From a bacterium (GTDB taxonomy: Bacteria; UBA6262; WVXT01), in the NCBI GenBank assembly GCA_035530055.1, contig DATKVN010000103.1, positions 1-5,572 of the forward strand: a DNA stretch of 5,572 nucleotides, written 5' to 3'. The notes beneath the pieces are model-generated. The model was given only the letters and a program-made list of their open reading frames with translations. It ran no database searches and was not told the DNA's origin. How positions within the stretch are numbered: the first letter of the stretch is position 1; each line of letters begins with the position of its first letter. A program made the translations under genes and the position numbers. Of the stretch, positions 1 through 5,572 are shown piece by piece.

Positions 1-508
1 TTTCAACTCTTGTCGTCGGGGCCAAGATGAGGGCGGGATCAAAGGAGCTATCTTGTTGTATCAGTTTCGTCGATATCCCCTGGTTCACTGCCTGGATAAG
101 TCCTTCAACCACGCCTGAGGATATGGAATCCATCATCCCCGCCCCTCTCATTATCCAGTAAATTTCTATTTCTCCGGGATGATTGGCATAAATGTTTTGG
201 CTGAAGTTTTCAGGTATTACCAGAAGCGCAACTCCATTTTCTTCCCTTACTTCTTCCAGGCCTTCTTCAGCATCATTGCCATTATAGATAACCTCCGCCT
301 TCTCGATAAGAACGGACATGGCTATATCAGAAAAATCGCCATCGTCCATATCCACGATTCCTACGACTGGCTTCTCCTCCATAGTTTCCCCGATGTTGCC
401 AATCGTTTGCCCCACAAATCCAAGCACTATGGCAATAACCACTATTGGGATCAGGGTTGAGAGGGTAAACAATTCCTTGAATTCTTTCTTTATTATGTTG
501 CCAATCAT
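1..508 (-). CDS. ABC-2 type transporter permease, NatB-like (partial, C-terminus off the left edge)
   Basis: This is the membrane subunit of an ABC exporter, read as 169 codons from an ATG at 508 down to the window edge with no stop. The protein starts MIGNIIKKEFKEL, a short cytoplasmic amphipathic helix. One hydrophobic membrane segment follows at about residues 15-33 (LSTLIPIVVIAIVLGFVG). A charged, mostly non-membrane domain comes next, with strand-like pieces VVGIVDMDD (48-56) and ALLVIPENF (94-102). One N-terminal helix followed by a large extracytoplasmic domain is the layout of the ABC2_membrane_3/NatB group. Members are usually near 400 residues, so the remaining membrane helices lie outside the window. 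The ATG overlaps the ATPase stop as ATGA (508-505), and AAGG at 519-516 gives a Shine-Dalgarno seven bases upstream, so the two genes are translationally coupled. The substrate cannot be read from this part; sodium, drug or lipid export are all possible. Confidence 0.85.
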   Translation of the reverse strand, partial: MIGNIIKKEFKELFTLSTLIPIVVIAIVLGFVGQTIGNIGETMEEKPVVGIVDMDDGDFSDIAMSVLIEKAEVIYNGNDAEEGLEEVREENGVALLVIPENFSQNIYANHPGEIEIYWIMRGAGMMDSISSGVVEGLIQAVNQGISTKLIQQDSSFDPALILAPTTRVE

Positions 509-1221
509 TTAATCGCCTTAACAAAAGCCTCTTCTATATTTCTAGCGTCATATTCCTTTTTGAGTTCCGCGGCAGTCCCGCTGGCAATTATTCTCCCATC
601 GTCTATCAAAGCGATGCGGTGGCATAAGAACTCTACCTCAAGCATATTATGCGAAGACAATAAAACCGCCACTCCTGCCTCAACTGCGCTATTTATTATC
701 CTCCTCACCTCCTGAGCATTTACCACGTCCAGGCCGGAGGTAGGCTCATCTAATATCGCCAATCTCGGGTTTACCATTAAAGCTCTGCCCACGAGCAAAC
801 GCCGTGTCATTCCCTTGCTGTATGTGTCAACTTTGTCGTTTATTCTCTCTCCTAAATTGGCTATTTCCAGTCCTCTCCGGACCATATCCTGGAATTTCTC
901 TCCATCGCCAAAGAATTTGGCGATAAACTTCAGGTACTCTTTGCCCCTGAGGTTTTTATAGGCGCCAGCCTCTTCGGGCAAATAGCTTATTATCTTTCTC
1001 ACCTCTCCCGCCTCTTTAGGAAGTTCATAGTCAAAGACCGTTACCGAGCCAGAGGTTATTTGAAGCAGTGTGGCAATGACTCTCAGTGCGGTTGTCTTTC
1101 CCGCACCATTAGGACCTATCAGGCCAAATATCTCCCCTTCCTTTACTTCAAAAGAGATTCCATTTATTGCCCTGAAGTTCCCATAGTCCTTGACCAGTTC
1201 TCTAACTTCTACTGCTTTCAT
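505..1221 (-). CDS. ABC transporter ATP-binding protein, NatA/ABC-2 exporter type
   Basis: This is a complete 238-residue ATPase subunit that powers the permease encoded immediately downstream. Motifs in order are Walker A GPNGAGKT (36-43), a Q-loop region SYLPEEAG (79-86), the signature YSKGMTRR (134-141), Walker B RLAILDEP (153-160) with catalytic Glu159, the D-loop SGLD (162-165) and the switch His191. All residues needed for ATP hydrolysis are present. The Q-loop has Glu where many ABC proteins have Gln, and the signature is SKGM rather than SGGQ; both are common in ABC-2 exporter ATPases. The protein ends soon after the nucleotide-binding fold, so it has no extra regulatory domain. An in-frame TAA sits directly before the ATG at 1221, which fixes the start. 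The ribosome site is weak (GTGAG, 1230-1226, four bases away). The stop overlaps the permease start by four bases. NatA-like describes the family; sodium transport is not shown. Confidence 0.95.
   Translation of the reverse strand: MKAVEVRELVKDYGNFRAINGISFEVKEGEIFGLIGPNGAGKTTALRVIATLLQITSGSVTVFDYELPKEAGEVRKIISYLPEEAGAYKNLRGKEYLKFIAKFFGDGEKFQDMVRRGLEIANLGERINDKVDTYSKGMTRRLLVGRALMVNPRLAILDEPTSGLDVVNAQEVRRIINSAVEAGVAVLLSSHNMLEVEFLCHRIALIDDGRIIASGTAAELKKEYDARNIEEAFVKAIK
516..519 (-). promoter_or_regulatory. Ribosome binding site of the permease gene, inside the ATPase gene
   Basis: AAGG lies seven bases before the ATG at 508 and within the last codons of the ATPase gene. It supports this ATG, and with the ATGA overlap indicates coupled translation of the two subunits. 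Confidence 0.5.
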
Positions 1222-1242
1222 TTATCTCACGTATCGCAACAC

Positions 1243-1365
1243 TTAAACTTCCATATTTTCCAAGCCTTGTTGCTCCGTTTTACCTTGACTTACGCATCCT
1301 GGAATACTCGGACATTCGACAACGAATACGCCCTCTTCATCCTGTTCAATAGTTACATAGTATCT
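1243..1365 (-). pseudogene. HicB-family (UPF0150) antitoxin remnant, lacking start and C-terminus
   Basis: An open stretch of 40 codons after a TGA at 1371-1369 reads RYYVTIEQDEEGVFVVE, then CPSIPGCVSQGKT, then EQQGLENMEV and a TAA (1245-1243). This matches the N-terminal half of HicB-type antitoxins: two strands around a D-E-x-G turn, the PSIPGC-S-QG-T core, and the start of the helix usually written T-x-E-E-A-L-E-N-I. Intact short members run about 65-75 residues, so the rest of the helix and the C-terminal part are missing. There is no ATG, GTG or TTG before this core; the only ATG is at codon 38 of 40. The upstream end overlaps the last 13 bases of the restriction-modification gene in another frame, and only 21 bases separate its stop from the ATPase start. 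I see no HicA toxin frame beside it. It is most likely a dead fragment. Identification rests on reading the motif, not on a database search. Confidence 0.75.
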
Positions 1366-4300
1366 TTCTCAGTATCTAGGTAAATGTTGTCTATGTCTCG
1401 TTGAATTTCTATTGTCTTCTCTAAGGCAGTAGCAATCTTGCAATAATGTTTTATATCATCAAGAGATAATTTTTCCCTATCCTTAAACCATTTATCAAGG
1501 ACTTGGTAACCGCCAATTTGGTATTCCCAGACCTCTCTTTCTATCCCCTCGAAGTATTGACTATCATTGATGTAAACCTGTTTTCCCATTTCTTCGTATC
1601 TTACCTTCCTAACTCCGTAATCACCGCCTCCCTGAAACTTAACAATAGGATTATTTAGCTCTGCCGACTTCATTAAATGTAAATCAACGAGCTTGCTGCC
1701 ATATCTTCCTATCGTGCTAAACAATTCATAGTTTCTGGTAAAAGGCACTTTCGGGAAATCAATTTTCAAAAACTCGGCGTATTTACTTCGATAGATATTA
1801 GAATAAAGAACCCCGTATATGTAATAGAATATTCCCTCTGACGTCGGTTCCTCACCATAAGCCTCAGCTAATGATTCGACCAGCTTGGGATTAAGATTCG
1901 GCTTTCTCTTACCTAGTCCCAAGTGGCTAAACATATCTTTTCTGCTCACTTCAGGATAAAGGTAGAGAGGAAAGAGGCAGGACTGGGTTGTGGATTCACC
2001 ACATTTGGTTTCCATGATGTGCTGACAACAGAAGAAATGGTTCATTTCCCCAGACTTATTACTTCTTGCTGATATTAATGCCAAGTTGTCTCCCGCAAAC
2101 ATATGGCGCATGACTTCCAGACGAGGCCAATCCACCATCTTTTGAGTATAGTAAATACTCCGAATATCAAAGGGGCGGTAAAGTATAGTAGCAAAATATG
2201 CATCCCAGTCTTTGTCTTTTGCTAATTCTTTTCGTGCTTCAGCTAGCTTCCAACCTCTCGTATCTTTCAATTTGAAAGCTTGCTGAACAATCTCATCGGG
2301 CGTTGACAGGTCTCTGAACATTTCAATTCGCCTCTTTAAGACATCTTCCCTGAAATCAATCACAAACTTGTCCCTCGCAGTGACGATTCCAGTGCAGTTT
2401 ACAGGGAAAATATCGGTCACTTTCCAGTGTTTTTCATAAATATCCCTATACGTTTCTGCTCTTGGAACGAAGAAATAGTATGGGCTATTTGGGTGTATTT
2501 CCTTCCAAGCAGTTGTCTTAATGTCCCTTTTCAAAAGCCAGTCATATTTGTTTTCTTGTAGCCCACATAATTCACTGTGTGAAACCTTCTTCTCTAACCT
2601 TTCCTTTTTAACAAAGAGTGAAATGGCAACTCCCTGCCGGATGTCGAAGACATTTCCATCTTTGGAGCCATCAGAACATCTTTTCTTCTTCCAGCTGCTG
2701 CCATGCAAATCCAATACGTATATTTCATCGAAGCTATTCATCAACGATTGTCGCATTCCCCGAAATGTTGGATTATCTAGATAACTATGATTGGTGACAA
2801 ACCCCAGAACCCCTTCGCCTTCTTGGTCTATCTTCCATTGAGCAAAGCGAATGAACTTGACATAGTCATCTTGAAGCCAATGCTTCTTTTCTCCGAAGTG
2901 TTTTCCATCAACATATTTATAGCGTTCAATTAAATCAGTGATCCACTTCCCCTTATTAGCTGATATTCCCGAATACGGAGGATTTCCCAGAATAACCAGA
3001 ATAGGCTTTTCCTTCTTTACCTTGCCAGCAAGATGTGATTCCTCAGCTAGGGAAGACATTCCAGGAAGAGCAGTCTGTTCTAGTTCTTCCATTTCCAGAG
3101 TATTTGTAAGATAGAACTTGAATCTTTCATCCTCATGGAGCTTGTAACCCAATTCTTCCAATAGCAGCGCCATCTTCAAATGCCCTATGGCATAAGGGGC
3201 CATCATCAACTCAAAGGCATAAAAGTTTTTCAAAATATGCTCTTTAGTGAAGCTCTCTCTTCCACCTTCTCCGTATTTGGTACTGAATTCCTCTATCGCC
3301 AATTTGCTAGCCTCAGCAAGAAAAGTTAGGGTGCCCGCGGCTGGGTCAAGAACAGTAACGCCATTAGAGGCAAAACCCATATCTTTTTGGAAGCGTTCCT
3401 TGAGAATAATATTTAAGGAACGAACGATATAAGAAACTACCGATTCGGGTGTGTAATAAACGCCCCTTCTTTCTCTTTCCTTTGGATTATATTTAGCCAG
3501 AAAAGTTTCGTAGAAATAGTAAACTGGGTCTCTTCCTTTGCCTTCATGATAAAACCTGCTTAAAATTTCATTGACATCAGCCACCGCCAGAACACTAGAG
3601 ATGTCATCTATAATCCATTCCATCTGCTTGGGTAATTCCCCCAGAGAGATGAAATTGAAAACATCTCGCAGGATACCAATGGTTCGGGGGATGTAATCGT
3701 AAGCCAGCTTGCGGTTAAATCCATTTTCACAGCGAGTGCGGGCGGCAAAAAGTCCGTAGGTGATAGTCTGCGCATAGAGATCGGCAAAACTATTCGGAGT
3801 TAGCCCCGCAATTAGATACTTCTGAAATGCTTCATAGAATCCAAGGATAGAGGCCTTGCCCTCTCCTGCTTTCAACTCCTCCAGAATGACCTGGTCTTTT
3901 AAGAAACTAGTCCTCCTTGCCAATTCAAATGCTAAAGACTCTGCTGTATAAGCCTTAGGGAGTGAGAAGGAGAAAAACTTATCTAGGAGATTTAGGAAAC
4001 TATCTTTATTCTCTATAGGTGGAACTGTTTTCAATTCGTGAACAATAAAGGGTCTAGCCAACAAGACTCTATCAATTAACCTTCCACTACGGTACAGGCG
4101 AAATTCAAAAAAGTTAGTTAAGATAAGGTTGGGGAATGTATGTATATAGCGTTTTAGCTGCTCACCGTTCTCAATGTAGTCAAGGTTCTCCGTGAACGGC
4201 TCTTTTGCCTCAATATAACCAACGATGTTTTGCCTCCCATCCCAAACCCTGAAATCAGGATTGCCTGCCTCGGTCTTCTTGGGCAATGTGGTGATATGGA

Positions 4301-4427
4301 TATGCTTCTTGTCGGTAGAATCAGCAAAGGCCTTTAGAAGCTCCTCTAAACTTGAGTAATAGCTTTCCTCTCGGGCATCGCCTGTTTGGGCAACCTCGAA
4401 TAGCCTTTTAAGATATGCTTTCAGCAT
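1353..4427 (-). CDS. Single-chain restriction-modification enzyme (type ISP/IIG-like; N6-adenine DNA methyltransferase with N-terminal nuclease, no helicase)
   Basis: This 1024-residue protein (numbered from the ATG at 4427) should both methylate adenine at a target site and cut unmodified DNA. The N-terminal nuclease shows a PD-(D/E)XK pattern: Asp58 in PDFRVW, then Glu73 and Lys75 in IEAKEP. A helical linker leads to the methyltransferase: motif X GVYYTPESVVSYIV (322-335), motif I VLDPAAGTLTFL (359-370), an acidic residue after FYAF (Glu406), and motif IV NPPY (482-485). The C-terminal third looks like the type ISP specificity domain, with CTGIVTARDKFVID (678-691), YRPFDIRSIYY (750-760), FPLYLYPE (819-826) and YAEFLKIDFPKVPFT (883-897). 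Classical type ISP enzymes are near 1,600 residues with a helicase between nuclease and linker; here that is absent, so the architecture is closer to type IIG. The target sequence cannot be predicted. A GTG at 4433 would add two residues, but AAAGGTG (4439-4433) suits the ATG better. The gene is AT-rich, and an antitoxin remnant lies at its 3' end. Confidence 0.9.
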   Translation of the reverse strand: MLKAYLKRLFEVAQTGDAREESYYSSLEELLKAFADSTDKKHIHITTLPKKTEAGNPDFRVWDGRQNIVGYIEAKEPFTENLDYIENGEQLKRYIHTFPNLILTNFFEFRLYRSGRLIDRVLLARPFIVHELKTVPPIENKDSFLNLLDKFFSFSLPKAYTAESLAFELARRTSFLKDQVILEELKAGEGKASILGFYEAFQKYLIAGLTPNSFADLYAQTITYGLFAARTRCENGFNRKLAYDYIPRTIGILRDVFNFISLGELPKQMEWIIDDISSVLAVADVNEILSRFYHEGKGRDPVYYFYETFLAKYNPKERERRGVYYTPESVVSYIVRSLNIILKERFQKDMGFASNGVTVLDPAAGTLTFLAEASKLAIEEFSTKYGEGGRESFTKEHILKNFYAFELMMAPYAIGHLKMALLLEELGYKLHEDERFKFYLTNTLEMEELEQTALPGMSSLAEESHLAGKVKKEKPILVILGNPPYSGISANKGKWITDLIERYKYVDGKHFGEKKHWLQDDYVKFIRFAQWKIDQEGEGVLGFVTNHSYLDNPTFRGMRQSLMNSFDEIYVLDLHGSSWKKKRCSDGSKDGNVFDIRQGVAISLFVKKERLEKKVSHSELCGLQENKYDWLLKRDIKTTAWKEIHPNSPYYFFVPRAETYRDIYEKHWKVTDIFPVNCTGIVTARDKFVIDFREDVLKRRIEMFRDLSTPDEIVQQAFKLKDTRGWKLAEARKELAKDKDWDAYFATILYRPFDIRSIYYTQKMVDWPRLEVMRHMFAGDNLALISARSNKSGEMNHFFCCQHIMETKCGESTTQSCLFPLYLYPEVSRKDMFSHLGLGKRKPNLNPKLVESLAEAYGEEPTSEGIFYYIYGVLYSNIYRSKYAEFLKIDFPKVPFTRNYELFSTIGRYGSKLVDLHLMKSAELNNPIVKFQGGGDYGVRKVRYEEMGKQVYINDSQYFEGIEREVWEYQIGGYQVLDKWFKDREKLSLDDIKHYCKIATALEKTIEIQRDIDNIYLDTEKDTM

Positions 4428-4432
4428 CCTCA

Positions 4433-4439
4433 CACCTTT
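4433..4439 (-). promoter_or_regulatory. Ribosome binding site deciding the start of the restriction-modification gene
   Basis: AAAGGTG ends five bases before the ATG at 4427, a normal spacing. The in-frame GTG at 4433 overlaps this element and would have almost no spacer, so the ATG is the better start. The choice changes the protein by two residues only. Confidence 0.55.
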
Positions 4440-4442
4440 CTA

Positions 4443-4480
4443 CTCGAATTTTTAACCTTATCCATATTATAATATTCGAG
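4443..4480. repeat. Inverted repeat CTCGAAT / ATTCGAG flanking the divergent promoter core
   Basis: CTCGAAT at 4443-4449 and its exact complement ATTCGAG at 4474-4480 lie 24 bases apart, with centres 31 bases apart, about three helical turns. They enclose the AT-rich -10 region of both divergent genes. This spacing puts both arms on the same face of the DNA, as for a dimeric regulator site. The loop is too long and AT-rich for a terminator hairpin. A chance repeat is possible with 7-base arms, and no regulator gene is visible in the window. Confidence 0.4.
4464..4475. promoter_or_regulatory. Divergent promoter core: palindrome containing TATAAT on both strands
   Basis: ATATTATAATAT (4464-4475) is a perfect 12-base palindrome. 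It gives a consensus -10 hexamer on the plus strand (4468-4473) towards the DUF763 gene and another on the minus strand (4471-4466) towards the restriction-modification gene. Start sites seven or so bases on would fall near 4480 and 4459, leaving leaders of roughly 30 bases that keep each Shine-Dalgarno. Neither direction has a good -35 hexamer at 16-18 bases. Because the two -10 boxes overlap, polymerase could bind in only one direction at a time. An archaeal TATA box reading fits less well, since a start about 25 bases on would cut into the ribosome site at 4494. Confidence 0.5.
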
Positions 4481-4493
4481 GCTGAAAAGCCAT

Positions 4494-4499
4494 AAGGAG
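4494..4499 (+). promoter_or_regulatory. Ribosome binding site of the DUF763 gene
   Basis: AAGGAG, a near-complete Shine-Dalgarno, lies eight bases before the ATG at 4508 and supports that start. Confidence 0.7.
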
Positions 4500-4507
4500 C
4501 TTGAGAG

Positions 4508-5572
4508 ATGGCTAGCTCGGGACAGAGGACGGGGATTGCTAATTTGCCTTTGCATTACGGCAAGGTGCCGCCGTGGCTTTTCGGGCGGATGTGCCAGCTT
4601 GCCCGCGAGATTACCATTGTTACGGTAACGGAGTTTGGCACTGGAGAGATGCTGCGCCGTCTTTCCGACCCCTTCTGGTTTCAGGCTTTCGGCTGCGTGC
4701 TGGGCTATGACTGGCATTCCAGCGGCGTTACCACCACCGTCTGCGGCGCCATGAAAGAAGGAATGCGAGGGCTGGAAAGAGAGCTCGGCTTATTTGTCGC
4801 CGGGGGCAAGGGCAGGACTTCACGAAAGACCCCTGCCGAGATAGAAAACACCGGGCATCTGCTAAAGGTAAATCCATCGTCCCTGGTCTACGCCAGCCGC
4901 ATGTCAGCCAAGGTAGATAGTTCCGCACTTCAGGACGGCTACCAGCTCTATCACCACAGCTTCTTCTTTACCAAAGATGGCTCCTGGGCAGTCATTCAGC
5001 AAGGTATGAATGAGGTCAACCGCTATGCGCGCCGCTATCACTGGCTGGGAGAGAAAGTCGTTGACTTTGTCTGCGAGCCCGAGGCTGCTATTTGTTCCCA
5101 GGCCAGAGGCGAGGCATTGAATCTGGTGGCTCTGGAGAGCGCAAAGGTGAGGGGTGTCATTGCCCAGGTTGCTGCCGAAGAGAAGCCAGATAAAATCGTA
5201 GGCCAGCTAAACAGGCTAAAGACCTTAAACTTGCCTCAGCGACCTTACATCAGCCTGGAAGATATTCACCCCGACAGGCTGGGCAAGATTTTCCTCACCG
5301 CTTATGAACATAAGCCCGAAAACTTTGAATCACTGCTAGCCCTGAAGGGTGTAGGACCAAAAACGCTTCGCGCGCTGAGTCTTATTTCAGAGCTGGTTTA
5401 TGAGACACCGGTCAGCCTGCGAGACCCGGCAAGCTACAGTTTTGCCCACGGCGGCAAGGATGGTCATCCTTACCCTGTGGACAGGAAGACCTACGATAGC
5501 AGCATCCAGTTTCTGGCGCGGGCGGTGGAAAAGGCTAAAATCGGAGACAAGGAGAAGCTCGAAGCCTTCAGG
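4508..5572 (+). CDS. DUF763 family protein with a helix-hairpin-helix motif (partial, C-terminus off the right edge)
   Basis: The gene is open for 355 codons from the ATG at 4508 to the window end. The N-terminus carries the DUF763 hallmarks RTGIANLPLHYGK (7-19), RRLSDPFWFQAFGCVLG (50-66) and DWHSSGVTT (68-76). Further on, LLALKGVGPKTLRAL (276-290) is a helix-hairpin-helix hairpin, a non-specific DNA-backbone binding motif. FAHGGKDGHPYPVDRKTYD (312-330) follows. DUF763 has no function I know of; it occurs in archaea and some thermophilic or anaerobic bacteria. The hairpin points to a DNA-related role, and the Lys285/Asp325 arrangement recalls HhH-GPD DNA glycosylases, which is inference only. 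No signal peptide or membrane segment is visible, so the protein is probably cytoplasmic. It diverges from the restriction-modification gene across a 74-80 base gap with a shared promoter region. Its samples are clearly GC-richer (52-62%) than that neighbour, so it probably belongs to the older chromosomal background. Confidence 0.9.
   Translation, partial: MASSGQRTGIANLPLHYGKVPPWLFGRMCQLAREITIVTVTEFGTGEMLRRLSDPFWFQAFGCVLGYDWHSSGVTTTVCGAMKEGMRGLERELGLFVAGGKGRTSRKTPAEIENTGHLLKVNPSSLVYASRMSAKVDSSALQDGYQLYHHSFFFTKDGSWAVIQQGMNEVNRYARRYHWLGEKVVDFVCEPEAAICSQARGEALNLVALESAKVRGVIAQVAAEEKPDKIVGQLNRLKTLNLPQRPYISLEDIHPDRLGKIFLTAYEHKPENFESLLALKGVGPKTLRALSLISELVYETPVSLRDPASYSFAHGGKDGHPYPVDRKTYDSSIQFLARAVEKAKIGDKEKLEAFR

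Noticed and set aside
179-524. Overlapping open frames on both strands within the permease gene
   Set aside because: They lie across the continuous 169-codon permease frame, which has clear family features, and their translations show no recognisable domain or ribosome site.
1226-1275. Possible promoter for the exporter operon, minus strand (TTGGAA ... TGCGATACG)
   Set aside because: The -10 match is poor (three of six) and it would leave almost no leader before the ATG. The exporter may be read through from upstream or use a promoter I cannot recognise.
1314-1327. Inverted repeat ATTCG-ACAA-CGAAT considered as a terminator of the restriction-modification gene
   Set aside because: The stem is only five bases, there is no T-tract after it on the minus strand, and it lies inside the HicB coding remnant, whose codons explain it.
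1060-1383. Plus-strand frame of 107 codons over the ATPase 5' end and the gap
   Set aside because: It is antisense to Walker A of the ATPase gene and to the HicB remnant, its translation has no family features, and no Shine-Dalgarno precedes it.
2521-3432. Plus-strand frames of 87 and 61 codons inside the restriction-modification gene
   Set aside because: They are antisense to conserved methylase regions, including motif I, and look like shadows of that coding frame.
4430-4928. Minus-strand frames of 95 and 66 codons opposite the DUF763 gene
   Set aside because: They oppose strongly conserved DUF763 coding sequence and have low-complexity Arg/Pro/Trp-rich translations typical of antisense reading.

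Overview
The window looks bacterial. It has Shine-Dalgarno sequences at usable distances, a TATAAT hexamer placed as a -10 box, and an ATGA start/stop overlap between two transporter genes. A DUF763 protein, a HicB-type fragment and a NatA-like ABC exporter would together suit a thermophile or subsurface lineage such as Chloroflexota/Dehalococcoidia. That is an impression from family distribution, not a measurement, and an archaeal origin is not strictly excluded.

Layout from left to right. Bases 1-1221 (minus strand) hold an ABC-2 type export pair. The ATPase gene is complete and overlaps, by 4 bases, the permease gene, which runs off the left edge after 169 codons. Bases 1243-1365 (minus) hold a 40-codon remnant of a HicB-family antitoxin gene. 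It lacks a start codon and its C-terminal half, and its 5' end overlaps the end of the next gene. Bases 1353-4427 (minus) hold a large single-chain restriction-modification enzyme: a PD-(D/E)XK nuclease at the N-terminus, an N6-adenine methyltransferase with NPPY, and a type ISP C-terminal specificity domain, with no helicase. Bases 4434-4507 are a short divergent promoter region with a symmetrical AT-rich palindrome inside a longer inverted repeat. Bases 4508-5572 (plus) hold a DUF763 gene cut by the right edge.

The restriction-modification gene is a one-gene defence system, since nuclease, methylase and target recognition are in one polypeptide. It is visibly AT-richer than DUF763 (hand-counted 60-base samples gave about 32-43% GC against 52-62%), and a broken hicB lies at its 3' edge. 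Both fit a mobile defence gene inserted beside an older chromosomal gene. The ABC exporter is probably functionally unrelated.

The most interesting protein observation is in DUF763. Its helix-hairpin-helix GVGPKT motif and a downstream PVDRKTYD motif resemble, in order and in key residues, the Lys/Asp catalytic pair of HhH-GPD DNA glycosylases. No stretch over 300 bases lacks a gene, and I saw no rRNA, tRNA, CRISPR array or insertion sequence.
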